A stretch of DNA of 64,000 nt from Neisseriaceae bacterium JH1-16 (GCA_025989215.1 JAPDNP010000006.1:124001-188000); one strand, 5' to 3'; positions 34,476 through 43,618 are shown, numbered from the stretch's first letter. The notes: generated by a model from the sequence alone, not told the origin. Numbers and translations are program-made.

Positions 34476-36814
34476 AACCTCGTCACCACAAGCTGGCGCT
34501 GCTGGTCTGGCTGGCGGTGATGCTGGCCTCGGTGCTGGTGATCGCCCAGACCCGCTTCGTCGCCGACTTGTCGGCCTTCATGCCCAAGGTGCCCAGTGCG
34601 CGCCAGCAGATGCTGATCGACCAGCTGCGTGACGGCGCCATCGCCCGTATCGTGCTGGTCGGCATCGAAGGCGGCGACGAGGCCGAGCGCGGTCGCTTGT
34701 CGCGCCTATTGGTGAGCCGGCTGGCGCACAGCCCGCGCTTCACCTCGGTACAGAATGGCGATAGCAAGACCCAGCAACGCGACCAGCAATATTTCTTCAA
34801 CAACCGCTATCTGCTGAGCCCGGCGGTCACGCCGGCGCGCTTCAGTGCGGCCGGCCTGCACGCCGCCATCCAGGACACGCTGGATGCCATGTCCGGCGGT
34901 GCCGGCCTGGTGGTGAAAAAGATCCTGCCGCGCGACCCGACCGGCGAGACGCTGCAGATCCTCGACCAGTTCATCGGCGAGAGCCAGCCGCGTACCAGCG
35001 ACGACATCTGGGTGTCGCGCGACGGCAAGCGCGCCGTGCTGCTGCTGCAGTTGGCCGAATCCGGCCTGAATACCGACGCGCAGGCGGCGGCGCTGGAGGA
35101 TGTGCGTCAGACCTTTGCCAGCCTACCCGAGCGGCATGCCGATACCCGGCTGGTGATGAGCGGCACCAGCGTGATGTCGGTGTTGTCGCGCAACACCATC
35201 CAGAGCGAAGTGGAGCGACTGGCCACAGTGGGCACCGCGCTGGTGGTCGCGCTGCTGCTGCTGGTCTACCGCTCGCTGCCGCTGTTGCTGCTCGGGCTGA
35301 TCCCGGTGGTGTCCGGCGCTCTGGTCGGCATTGCCAGCGTCAGCCTGGGCTTCGGCCATGTGCATGGCCTGACTCTCGGCTTCGGCACCACGCTAATCGG
35401 CGAGGCGGTCGACTACTCCATTTACCTGTTTATCCAGCGGGCCGGCGGCAACGAGCCGGGCCATTTCTGGCGCACCATCCGGCTGGGCGTGCTCACCTCG
35501 ATCACCGGCTTTGCCGCGCTGATGTTCTCCAGCTTCCCCGGCCTGTCTCAACTGGGGCTGTATTCGATCAGCGGCCTGGTCACGGCCGTGCTGGTGACCC
35601 GTTACATCCTGCCGGGGCTGATGCCGGCGCGGCTCAATCTGCGCGATTTGAGCGGCCCGGGCCTGGTGCTGCAGAAGGGGCTGGACTTCCTCACCCGCAT
35701 GCGCTGGGTGATGGCGGCGGCGCTACTGGCTGCGGTGGCGGTGCTGGTATTCCACCAGCAGGACATCTGGAACCGTCAGCTCAATGCGCTCAGCTCCATC
35801 TCCAAGGAGCAGAACAAGCTGGATGCCGAGCTGCGCGGCGATCTGGGCGGCAACGATATGCGCTATGTCGCCAGCTTCAGTGCACCGGACCAGGAAAGCG
35901 CGCTGAGGTTGGCCGAACGGACCCGCCGCGTGCTGCAGGACCTGGCCCGCCAGCGCGTGATCGGCGGCTTCCACACCCCGGACGAGCTGCTGCCGAGCCA
36001 GGCTAGCCAGTGGGCGCGCCAGGCTGCGCTGCCGGCCGCTACCGAGGCGAAGCAACGACTCGAGCAGGCACTGAGCGGCATGCCGCTGCAGGCAGACCAG
36101 CTGCAGGGCTTCCTGGCGGATGTCGAGCACGGCCGCACCCAGCCGCTCTTGACCCGGCAGAGCCTGCAGGGCAGTGCGGCCAGCGTGCTGCTCGATTCCA
36201 TGCTGATCAAGCGTCCCAACGGCTATCTGGTGTTGATGCCGCTGCGCCCGAGCGGCGAAGGGCCGAAGGCCGACGAGATCGCGCTCGACAAAGTCCGTTC
36301 GGCGCTGGAGCGGCAGCAGCTGAGCCAGGTGACCGTGATCGACCTCTTGGAGGAAACCACGGCCATCTTCGACAGCTACACCCACGAGGCGCTGGTGTTC
36401 TCCTCGCTGGGCTGCCTGGCCATCCTGGTGCTGCTGGGCTTTACCTGCGGCTGGTTGCAGGCGGTGCGGGTCATCATCCCGCTGGGTTGTGCCGTGCTGT
36501 GCGTGGTGGCCATTTTCGACGCCTGCGGCATCCAGCTGACCATCCTGCACCTGGTGGGGCTGTTGCTGGTGGTGGCCATCGGTTCCAACTACGCGCTGTT
36601 CTTTGCCAACAAGCAGCAGCTGGGCAGCGAGGCGGAGCAGCGCCAGGTGGAGGTATCGCTGGTGGTGGCCAACCTGGCGACGGTCACCAGCTTCGGCCTG
36701 CTGGGGACGTCCAGCGTACCGGTGCTGTCCTTCATCGGCAGCACCGTGGCGATCGGCGCTTTGCTGGCGCTGGTGTTCTCCGCCATGATGGCGAGGATCC
36801 ACCCCCGTACTTGA
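34472..36814 (+). CDS. MMPL/RND-family exporter of the aryl polyene (ApeM-like)
   Basis: 780 residues, two repeats each of one helix, a large periplasmic loop and five helices. TM1 is at about 7-25, a cluster at about 245-395 includes GFGTTLIGEAVDYSIYLF (with the proton-relay aspartate), a second lone helix is near 405-425, and a second cluster at about 640-775 includes LLLVVAIGSNYALFFANK. It lacks the D of the first repeat in the second one. Probably exports the polyene lipid from the inner membrane to the LolA-like carrier. It starts on the ATGA overlap with that gene and is followed 70 bp later by the ketosynthase. Confidence 0.85.
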   Translation: MKPRHHKLALLVWLAVMLASVLVIAQTRFVADLSAFMPKVPSARQQMLIDQLRDGAIARIVLVGIEGGDEAERGRLSRLLVSRLAHSPRFTSVQNGDSKTQQRDQQYFFNNRYLLSPAVTPARFSAAGLHAAIQDTLDAMSGGAGLVVKKILPRDPTGETLQILDQFIGESQPRTSDDIWVSRDGKRAVLLLQLAESGLNTDAQAAALEDVRQTFASLPERHADTRLVMSGTSVMSVLSRNTIQSEVERLATVGTALVVALLLLVYRSLPLLLLGLIPVVSGALVGIASVSLGFGHVHGLTLGFGTTLIGEAVDYSIYLFIQRAGGNEPGHFWRTIRLGVLTSITGFAALMFSSFPGLSQLGLYSISGLVTAVLVTRYILPGLMPARLNLRDLSGPGLVLQKGLDFLTRMRWVMAAALLAAVAVLVFHQQDIWNRQLNALSSISKEQNKLDAELRGDLGGNDMRYVASFSAPDQESALRLAERTRRVLQDLARQRVIGGFHTPDELLPSQASQWARQAALPAATEAKQRLEQALSGMPLQADQLQGFLADVEHGRTQPLLTRQSLQGSAASVLLDSMLIKRPNGYLVLMPLRPSGEGPKADEIALDKVRSALERQQLSQVTVIDLLEETTAIFDSYTHEALVFSSLGCLAILVLLGFTCGWLQAVRVIIPLGCAVLCVVAIFDACGIQLTILHLVGLLLVVAIGSNYALFFANKQQLGSEAEQRQVEVSLVVANLATVTSFGLLGTSSVPVLSFIGSTVAIGALLALVFSAMMARIHPRT

Positions 36815-36884
36815 GCGCGGGCGGGGCGGCCGCAAGGCCCCCGCCGTGCTTTCTATAACCCCATGCTGAATCCCCCCGTCGTTT

Positions 36885-38078
36885 ATGCAAGCTCTCCGAC
36901 TTAGTGCCTATACCCTGACCAGCGCCCTGGGCGCCGGCGTGGCTCCCCATCTTGCTGCCCTGCGCGAACAGCGCGGCGGCATCGTCAAGAAGCGCTGGGA
37001 AACCGTTGAATTCGATGTCTGCGTCGGAGAAGTGGCTGGTCTCGACGAGGTCGCGCTGCGCGACGATCTGGCGATCTTCGACTGCCGCAACAACCGGCTG
37101 GCGCAGCTGGGGCTGGAGCAGGACGGTTTCATAGCCCGGGTGCAAGAAGCGGTGGCGCGCTACGGCGCCAACCGGGTGGGGGTGTTCCTCGGCTCCAGCA
37201 CCTCAGGCATTCTCAGCTCGGAAGTCGCCTACCGCCAGCGCGACCCGCAGACCGGCGCGCTGCCGGCCGAGCACAGCTACCGCGAGACCCACAATGCCTA
37301 TTCGGTGGCGGACTTCGTGCGCCGCTTCTTCGACCTGGCCGGCCCGGCGGTGGTGGTGTCCACCGCCTGCTCCTCCAGCGCCAAGGTGTTCGGCACGGCG
37401 CAGCGCATGATGGCGGCCGGGATCATCGACGCGGCCATCGTCGGTGGCGTGGACACGCTGTGTCTGACCACGATCTACGGCTTTTCCTCGCTGCAGCTGG
37501 TGTCACCCAGCCCGTGCCTCCCCTTCGACGGCGAGCGCAACGGCATCTCGGTGGGCGAAGGCGCCGCCTTCGCCTTGCTGGAGTCGGCCGAAGGCACACA
37601 GCCGGGTGACATCCTGCTGACCGGCGTGGGCGAGAGCAGCGACGCCTACCACATGTCGTCCCCGCATCCGGAAGGGCTGGGGGCGCAGGCGGCGATGGCC
37701 GAAGCGCTGCAGCAGGCCGGGCTGGTGCCTGGCGACATCGACTACATCAACCTGCACGGCACCGCCACGCCCAGCAACGATGCGGCGGAAGGCGCCGCGG
37801 TGCAGACGCTGTTCGGCAACGCCACGCCCTGCAGCTCCACCAAGGGGCATACCGGCCACACTCTGGGCGCGGCCGGCGGCATCGAAGCGCTGATCTGCGC
37901 GCTGGCCCTGCGCGACGGCGTGATGCCGGGCGGGGTGGGCACGCAGAGCCTGGACGCACGCCTGCAATGCAATTACCTGCTGAGCACGGTGGAGCGCCCC
38001 TTGCGCCACGTGCTGAGCAATTCTTTCGGTTTTGGCGGCAGCAACTGCAGCCTGATCTTCTCGCTGGCAGGGGCTTGA
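36885..38078 (+). CDS. Beta-ketoacyl-ACP synthase, KS1 (partner of the chain-length factor)
   Basis: 397 residues, FabF-like. The catalytic triad is intact: Cys162 in STACSSSAKVF, the first histidine in INLHGTATPSNDAAE and the second in KGHTGHTLGAAGG. The C-terminus SNSFGFGGSNCSL is standard. It is directly followed by a chain-length-factor-type gene (2 bp), so the two likely act as a heterodimer like ApeO/ApeC, extending the polyene by two carbons per cycle. The gap from the MMPL gene is 70 bp without a terminator. Confidence 0.9.
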   Translation: MQALRLSAYTLTSALGAGVAPHLAALREQRGGIVKKRWETVEFDVCVGEVAGLDEVALRDDLAIFDCRNNRLAQLGLEQDGFIARVQEAVARYGANRVGVFLGSSTSGILSSEVAYRQRDPQTGALPAEHSYRETHNAYSVADFVRRFFDLAGPAVVVSTACSSSAKVFGTAQRMMAAGIIDAAIVGGVDTLCLTTIYGFSSLQLVSPSPCLPFDGERNGISVGEGAAFALLESAEGTQPGDILLTGVGESSDAYHMSSPHPEGLGAQAAMAEALQQAGLVPGDIDYINLHGTATPSNDAAEGAAVQTLFGNATPCSSTKGHTGHTLGAAGGIEALICALALRDGVMPGGVGTQSLDARLQCNYLLSTVERPLRHVLSNSFGFGGSNCSLIFSLAGA

Positions 38079-38080
38079 GC

Positions 38081-38869
38081 ATGACGACGATTTATCTTGA
38101 AGGCCTGAGCCTGCTCGGGCCGGGCATGAACGACTGGGCCGAAGCGGCACCGCGCTTGCTGGGGCAGCAGCCTTTCCAGGCGGAAGCGGTGCGCTTGACG
38201 GCACCCGCCATCCTGCCGCCCACCGAGCGCCGTCGTGCCGGCACCGCGGTGAAGCTGTCGATGGCGGTCGGGCTGGCGGCGGTGGACGATGCCGGAGCGG
38301 ACGCGGCGAGCCTGCCGAACGTGTTCAGCTCCACCGGCGGCGACTGCGAGAACTGCCATAGCCTGCTGGAAGTGCTGGCCTCGGACGACCGGATGGTTTC
38401 GCCGACCCGTTTCCACAACTCGGTGCACAACGCGCCGGCCGGCTACTGGGGCATCGCCACCCGCTGCACCGAGGCGTCCACCAGCCTGTGCGCCTACGAC
38501 GCGACCTTCGGCGCCGGCCTGCTCGAAACTGCGACTCAGGCGCTGAGCGCCGGCAAGCCCTGTCTGCTGATCTCGTTCGATACCGCCTATCCGGAGCCCT
38601 TGTATGCCCAGCGGCCGATTCCTTATCCGCTGGGGGTGGGCATGGTGCTGAGCCCGGTGCGCACGCCGGCCAGCAAGGCCGCATTGCGGCTGAGTTTCAC
38701 CCAGGAGGCAGTCGGGACGATGGAGGATGAGCAACTGGAAGCGCTGCGCCAGAGCATCCCCTCCGCGCGCAGCCTGCCGCTGCTGCGTCGACTGGCCAGT
38801 GGCGAGCCGGGGCGAGAGGTGATCGAGTATCTGGACGGCTGCCACCTTGCCATTGAAGTGACGGCGTGA
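38081..38869 (+). CDS. Ketosynthase-like chain-length factor (PF13723 type)
   Basis: 262 residues, only the N-terminal half of a ketosynthase. Characteristic segments are SSTGGDCENCHSLLEVL, FHNSVHNAPAGYWGIAT and CTEASTSLCAYDATFGAGLLE. The nucleophilic cysteine motif (ACSS) of active KS enzymes is not present, as expected for a chain-length factor. It starts 2 bp after KS1. By analogy to ApeC it shapes the pocket of KS1 and sets polyene length. Last gene of the pigment operon. Confidence 0.84.
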   Translation: MTTIYLEGLSLLGPGMNDWAEAAPRLLGQQPFQAEAVRLTAPAILPPTERRRAGTAVKLSMAVGLAAVDDAGADAASLPNVFSSTGGDCENCHSLLEVLASDDRMVSPTRFHNSVHNAPAGYWGIATRCTEASTSLCAYDATFGAGLLETATQALSAGKPCLLISFDTAYPEPLYAQRPIPYPLGVGMVLSPVRTPASKAALRLSFTQEAVGTMEDEQLEALRQSIPSARSLPLLRRLASGEPGREVIEYLDGCHLAIEVTA

Positions 38870-38969
38870 CGAGGGCGTCGGGAGTGCCGCACGCGTTCAC
38901 GACCGGGGCATCCTGCGTGCCATCCACAGGGTGAGAGCATGTGGCACTGGGTGCCGATGCGCTGAGCAG

Positions 38970-38998
38970 AAAAAAAGGCCCATCTTGAAATGGGCCTT
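38970..38998 (-). terminator. Terminator of the ACP2-KS2-dehydratase operon
   Basis: On the minus strand AAGGCCCA/TGGGCCTT is followed by TTTTTTTCTG. It lies 45 bp past the dehydratase stop, between convergent operons. The 100 bp between it and the CLF stop holds no gene. Confidence 0.85.
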
Positions 38999-39043
38999 GA
39001 TTCATGCAGTCACAATGAAGCTATCGATCGGCTTTGACCGGCC

Positions 39044-39544
39044 TCAGTTGGTGGCAGCGGCTGCCTGCAGCTGCTCGCGTGGTGCGTAGGCCAGCGCGAT
39101 TTCCAGCTTCGCCACGTCCTGCTCTGCCACCTTTACCCGCGCGCTGACCTGTACCAGCAATGGCGCCATCTGGCGGCACTGGATGAAAAACTCCACATCC
39201 TGCTCCGGCAGCACTGGTTGCTTGAACCAACAGTTGCGCACTGCCGCCAGTACGCCGACCGAATCCTGAGGCAGCGTCTTGACATAGGGGTCGCCGACCA
39301 GCAATCCGGCTCCGGCAAACTGCGCCATCGATTCGATCAACATCACTCCTGGCACGATAGGCATGCCCGGGAAGTGACCCTGGATCACCGCATTGTCGTT
39401 CGGCCAACTTGCGACACCATGGAACTGGTGCGGCCCCTCGATGGTGAGGTGCCGGCAGACGAAGATGGCCCCGCGGTGCGGCAAGAGCTGTTCGATATCG
39501 CCGCGCTGCAGTTGGATCGGGTATTGGTAGTCGCCGTCGCTCAT
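39044..39544 (-). CDS. FabZ-like 3-hydroxyacyl-ACP dehydratase, second in cluster (ApeP-like)
   Basis: 166 residues. The N-terminal IEQLLPHRGAIFVCRHLTIE is the FabZ opening pattern with the dehydratase histidine. GHFPGMPIVPGVMLIESMAQ (about 75-94) is the central helix with the catalytic acid. It overlaps the KS2 stop by 4 bp (ATGA), third gene of the minus-strand operon ACP2-KS2-dehydratase. Role: probably dehydration of intermediates on ACP2, or on the initiating chain. Difference in size from the ApeI-like enzyme suggests distinct substrates. Confidence 0.86.
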   Translation of the reverse strand: MSDGDYQYPIQLQRGDIEQLLPHRGAIFVCRHLTIEGPHQFHGVASWPNDNAVIQGHFPGMPIVPGVMLIESMAQFAGAGLLVGDPYVKTLPQDSVGVLAAVRNCWFKQPVLPEQDVEFFIQCRQMAPLLVQVSARVKVAEQDVAKLEIALAYAPREQLQAAAATN

Positions 39545-40794
39545 GCTGGGTAGCGCCGTGCCACCAGCGAGACGTTGCTGCCGCCGAAGGCGAAGGAGTT
39601 GGACATGATGGCGCGCACGTCGCAGCCATGGCGTGCGGTCTGCGGGATGAAATCCAGATCGCAGCGCGGGTCGGCCTGATCCAGGGTGGCGGTCGGCGGC
39701 AGCGAGCCGCTGTTCATCGCCATCACGCTGAGCGCGAATTCCAGGATGCCACTGGCGCCGATCAGGTGGCCGTGCATCGCCTTGGTGGAGCTGATGGCCA
39801 GCTGCGAGGCCGCCGCGCCGAACACGCCGCGGATCGACTCGGTCTCGGTGACGTCGCCGGCATCGGTCGCCGTGCCATGGGCGTTCAGGTACTGGATGTC
39901 TTCGGCGCGCAGCCCGGCATCGTCCAGCGCCTGCTGCATGGCATTGATCTGTTCGGCGCTGGAGGGGGAGGTCAGGTGGGCGGCATCGCTGCTGCTGCCG
40001 TAGCCGCACAATTCGGCCAGTGCGCTCTGGCCGCGTGCGGCGGCGCGGGTCTCGCTCTCCAGCACGATGGCGGCGCCACCTTCGCCCAGCACGAAGCCGC
40101 TGCGGTCCTGCGAGAAGGGGCGACAGCTGCGCGACGGGTCGTCCGCATGCGGTTTGGCCATCACGCGCAGTGCGTTCCAGGCCATCAGGGAGCCGGGGGT
40201 CAGCATGGCTTCGCAGCCCACCACCACGGCGGCGTCAAGATAGCCGTCGCGAATGGCGCGGAACGCTTCGCCGATGGCGACTGCGGAAGAGGCACAGGCC
40301 ACGGAATAGGTGTGGCTGGCGCCGTGCAGACCGTAGCTCATGGAAATGGCCGCCGCCGGTGCGTTGGCCATCATGCGCGGCACCGACAGTGGGTGCACCA
40401 CGACGGGATTGCGCTTGCCCTCGCTTTGCACGGCGGATTGGAAGCGTTCGTACAGTCCGTCAACGGTGTGGGCACCACCAAAGCCGATGCCGACATAAAC
40501 GCCGACGCGGCGGGAGTCGGCCGGTGCCGGGGCAAAGTTGGCCGAAGCCAGCGCCTCGTTGGCTGCCACCAGGGCGAACTGGCTGGCGCGGTCCAGACCG
40601 GCATGCTTGCCCCCCAGCAGGCTGGCCGGGTCGGCTGCTGCCTGGGCGAGCAGCACATTGGGCAGCCATTTGGCGATATCGGGAGTCGCGGCGCCAACGG
40701 CGCAATGCCCTGCCAGTGCCTGAGCGAAGCTGGTGGGCAGGTCGGCTCCCAGCGGGCTGACCGCACCCATGCCGGTAATCAGGACTTTGGCCAA
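39541..40794 (-). CDS. Beta-ketoacyl-ACP synthase, KS2 (FabB/FabF-like)
   Basis: 417 residues starting MAKVLITGMGAVSPLGADLP from a TTG codon. AGAGAG upstream within the ACP2 3' end provides the ribosome-binding site. Catalytic residues: Cys167 in SVACASSAVAI, His in YLNAHGTATDAGDVTE and His in KAMHGHLIGASG; the second motif is Lys-Ala-Met-His rather than the usual KxxxGH. C-terminal SNSFAFGGSNVSL. Sits between ACP2 and the FabZ-like dehydratase. Possibly makes the first extension or a fatty-acid portion; compare ApeR. One uptake-like motif copy at about 40538. Confidence 0.88.
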   Translation of the reverse strand: MAKVLITGMGAVSPLGADLPTSFAQALAGHCAVGAATPDIAKWLPNVLLAQAAADPASLLGGKHAGLDRASQFALVAANEALASANFAPAPADSRRVGVYVGIGFGGAHTVDGLYERFQSAVQSEGKRNPVVVHPLSVPRMMANAPAAAISMSYGLHGASHTYSVACASSAVAIGEAFRAIRDGYLDAAVVVGCEAMLTPGSLMAWNALRVMAKPHADDPSRSCRPFSQDRSGFVLGEGGAAIVLESETRAAARGQSALAELCGYGSSSDAAHLTSPSSAEQINAMQQALDDAGLRAEDIQYLNAHGTATDAGDVTETESIRGVFGAAASQLAISSTKAMHGHLIGASGILEFALSVMAMNSGSLPPTATLDQADPRCDLDFIPQTARHGCDVRAIMSNSFAFGGSNVSLVARRYPA

Positions 40795-40795
40795 T

Positions 40796-41074
40796 TTATT
40801 TGCTCTCTTCGAGACTGAATTCCGGCAGTTCGCCGTTGTTGTGCTGGCGAATGGCGGCCTCGATATCGGCCAGCATTTCTCGGAAGCTCATCTTCGGGTA
40901 GCGGGTGGGGTCCTCCAGCTGGAAGCCGCAGCGATCCTCGATTTCGAATAGCATCTCCACCATGTCCAGCGAGTCGAGGTTTAGGGCGGATACTTGCAGT
41001 GCCGGATCTTCAAGCAGGGTTGGGTCCGTGCCCTTGGTATTGACCAGATAGTTTTTGATGATTTGTTCAAGCAT
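40796..41074 (-). CDS. Acyl carrier protein, ACP2
   Basis: 92 residues, phosphopantetheine serine in SALNLDSLDMVEMLFEIE (about residue 35) in an acidic helical protein. First gene of the minus-strand operon; its TAA stop is one base from the KS2 start. Its placement 10 kb from ACP1 is unlike E. coli, where the two ACP genes are adjacent. Confidence 0.9.
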   Translation of the reverse strand: MLEQIIKNYLVNTKGTDPTLLEDPALQVSALNLDSLDMVEMLFEIEDRCGFQLEDPTRYPKMSFREMLADIEAAIRQHNNGELPEFSLEESK

Positions 41075-41904
41075 GGGCGTTCAATCCAAAACGTGGCGTG
41101 CACCAAAAACCGATAATTGTATAGTAAAAATATGGTGTAGGCATTGCCAGCGACCTGATTCCGCAAGCATTCTGGCTGCGAGCTGGGGCTGCAATGACAA
41201 GCCGTCAATCTCACTAAAACTGTCCCGGATTCTGGTCTGCAGGAATGATTGTCCGCCCTCGCCCGAATAGCGTAAAAGAGGGGGACCAGAAGCCGGAAGT
41301 TAATTCGAAGTAATGTCGAATCGCAGTTTCCGTCTGGTCCAGATTGTCCTGCGTTGTCGCACATTTCCCGGTCGGTCATGAAGAGCAGCATTCCGTTTCA
41401 TCAGTTTCTAGTGACCAGGAGCTTACCGGCGACATACCAACCGCCATCCGAAGCAGATGTTTCGTGCTGCCATTTGTACGGTGCTGCCGGGCAATGTGTT
41501 GATGAAGGCACCCGAACTACGTGGCAGCTGGTGAATGATATGGGCGGCTCGGCGGCGCTGATTGCGAAAAGGGCACTGCACCATTGCCGGCTATTCTCAG
41601 TATCACCAATTTTCCCTAATTAAGCAGGGGCTGGACAATATGGCGCCCTCTCGTATTTCTGCTGATTTACCGGGCCGTGCCTGACAAGGAATTCGCGGTC
41701 CATAGTGAGTGCAATGAAGCCACATGCAGTTTGCAGCAGCATGTCGAAGCGTCGATCGGGCTTTCCATCGACCCGGGTCGATGGCTGGATTGAGGTGGTT
41801 GCCATTACTGCTCATTCTTGACCTGCAGGCTGGCTATCGGCTAAGTTCTGCCAAAATCAAACAGCATCCCGCACTGGGATGAATATCTAGTCAGTAAATC
41901 TGCC
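41075..41904. other. 830-bp region without a recognised gene inside the pigment cluster
   Basis: Lower GC than the surroundings and full of stops; the longest frames (about 80-90 residues) show no family pattern on either strand. It carries the divergent promoters for ACP2 and, at the far end, the glycosyltransferase. I see no transposase, RNA gene or repeat, and no copy of the uptake-like motif. It may hold the decayed remains of a former cluster gene. Confidence 0.4.
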
Positions 41905-42669
41905 ATGCCCATCTCTTCTACGACGCATGTGGTTCTCATCCCCAGCTACAACCCCGGCCCCAAGGTTTTGGATACGGTACGCGCGGCCCGTGCGCAATGG
42001 AGCCCGGTGTGGGTGGTCGTAGACGGCAGCAACGACGGCTCGGAGCAGGCGCTGTTGCAGATGGCCGCCGAAGACGAGAGCCTACAGGTATTTGTGCTGC
42101 CGGAAAACCGCGGCAAGGGTGCCGCGGTGCTGCACGGGCTGGATCAGGCTACGCGGCTGGGTTTCACTCACGTGCTGTGCATGGATTCCGACGGCCAGCA
42201 TCCGGTCGGGCAGATTCCCGCCTTTATGGCGCGTTCGCAGCAGCAGCCCGAGGTCATGGTGCTGGGCCTGCCGGTCTTCGATGCCAGTGCGCCCAGTCTG
42301 CGGGTCAAGGGGCGCAAGATTTCCAACTGGTGGGCCAATCTGGAAACCCTGTGGATGGGCATCGGTGATTCCTTGTTCGGATTCCGTGTCTATCCGGTCG
42401 CGCCGTTGCGGCAGATCATGCAGCGGCAGCGCTGGATGCGCCGTTTCGACTTCGATCCGGAAGCCGTTGTCCGCCTGTGCTGGCATGGCGTAAAGCCGGT
42501 CAATCTGCCCTCGCCGGTGAAGTACTTTCAGGCCGAGGAAGGTGGGGTGTCGCATTTCAATTATTGGCGCGACAACCGTCTGTTGACTTGGATGCACATC
42601 CGGCTGATGTTCGGCTTCGTCCTGCGTTTGCCGCTGCAGTGCCGCCGGCTGGTCGGCAAGGGGGCATGA
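41905..42669 (+). CDS. Family 2 glycosyltransferase of the aryl-polyene cluster
   Basis: 254 residues. GT2 (dolichyl-phosphate-mannose-synthase-like) motifs: VLIPSYNPGPKVLDTV at the start, DGSNDGSEQAL, ENRGKGAAVLHGL and the metal-binding DSDGQHP (about 93-99). No transmembrane tail is obvious, so likely peripheral. Probably attaches a sugar to the aryl end or the lipid anchor. It is 70 bp upstream of the methyltransferase gene, on the same strand, with a separate promoter region upstream. Confidence 0.82.
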   Translation: MPISSTTHVVLIPSYNPGPKVLDTVRAARAQWSPVWVVVDGSNDGSEQALLQMAAEDESLQVFVLPENRGKGAAVLHGLDQATRLGFTHVLCMDSDGQHPVGQIPAFMARSQQQPEVMVLGLPVFDASAPSLRVKGRKISNWWANLETLWMGIGDSLFGFRVYPVAPLRQIMQRQRWMRRFDFDPEAVVRLCWHGVKPVNLPSPVKYFQAEEGGVSHFNYWRDNRLLTWMHIRLMFGFVLRLPLQCRRLVGKGA

Positions 42670-42739
42670 TGCTGGCAGGATGCAGAATGCGTGTATGGGG
42701 TGAAACCGCCGCCCACCAACCGGGAAGGGGGGCTGAGCG

Positions 42740-43618
42740 ATGTCCGCCCCTGTCATGATGGTCCATCTGCTGCTGGAGCGGCTGTCTTCTTCCGTGTTGG
42801 CGCGCGAGCCGGAGCCGCAGGCGCTGATGGAGGATGCCGACCAGATCCGCGCCTTCATGCAGAGTGGCCGCAGCAACGGCATTCTCAACTATATCCATTT
42901 CTTCCACGCCGTCATGTCACTGCCGGTGATCCGGCCTGGCGACGTGGTGCTGGACCTGGCCTGCGGCCCGGCCAACCAGTTGCTGCAGATTGCCCGGCTG
43001 CACCCGGATGCCCGCTTCATCGGGGTGGATGCCTCGAGCGGCATGCTGGCACTGGCTCGGGAAAATCTGGCGCAGGCAGGTTTGTCCAATGTCAGCCTGC
43101 AGCTGGGCGATATAAGTCGTCTGGATGGCTTTGCCGATGCCACCATTGACTGCGTGCTGTGCACCATGTCGCTGCATCATCTGCCGGATACCGACATGTT
43201 GGGGCAGACCATGCGGCAGATCCGTCGGGTGTTGCGTGAGGATGGCGGGGTCTATCTGGCCGATTTTGGCCGGCTCAAGCGCCGGGCCACCCAGTCTTTC
43301 TTTGTCTATGACCGTATCGAACAGCAGTCTGACCTGTTCACTGTCGACTTTCTCAATTCGCTGCGTGCAGCATTCAGCCAAGCAGAGTTGCAGCAGTCTG
43401 TTGCTCTGCTGGAACGTGAGCTGCATGTCTATCGGACCGCGTTGGCTCCTTTCATGCTGCTGTTACGCAGTGTGGCGCGCCGCCACATTGATGCGGAGCT
43501 GGAGCAGCGGGTTCATGATGGCTATGTCCGGCTGAATGCGGGAGAGCGGCGCGACTTCAACAACCTGGCGCGTTGGTTTCGCCTCGGAGGCCTGGAGCTG
43601 CCTTCTCGCCTGAGTTGA
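42740..43618 (+). CDS. Class I SAM-dependent methyltransferase of the aryl-polyene cluster
   Basis: 292 residues. SAM-binding motif I VLDLACGPANQLLQIA (about 70-85), motif post-I FIGVDASSGMLALA and the DGFADATIDCVLCTMSLHHL segment are clear. N-terminal 60 residues are helical. GGAAGGGG upstream is a good ribosome-binding site. Aryl polyenes often carry O- or ring methyl groups, so this is a tailoring candidate; substrate not shown. Last gene of the cluster; the next 580 bp appear empty. Confidence 0.83.
   Translation: MSAPVMMVHLLLERLSSSVLAREPEPQALMEDADQIRAFMQSGRSNGILNYIHFFHAVMSLPVIRPGDVVLDLACGPANQLLQIARLHPDARFIGVDASSGMLALARENLAQAGLSNVSLQLGDISRLDGFADATIDCVLCTMSLHHLPDTDMLGQTMRQIRRVLREDGGVYLADFGRLKRRATQSFFVYDRIEQQSDLFTVDFLNSLRAAFSQAELQQSVALLERELHVYRTALAPFMLLLRSVARRHIDAELEQRVHDGYVRLNAGERRDFNNLARWFRLGGLELPSRLS

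Noticed and set aside
41300-41830. Short frames in the 830-bp gap considered as transposase remnants
   Set aside because: No DDE-type or other transposase motif could be seen in any frame, and no terminal inverted repeats.
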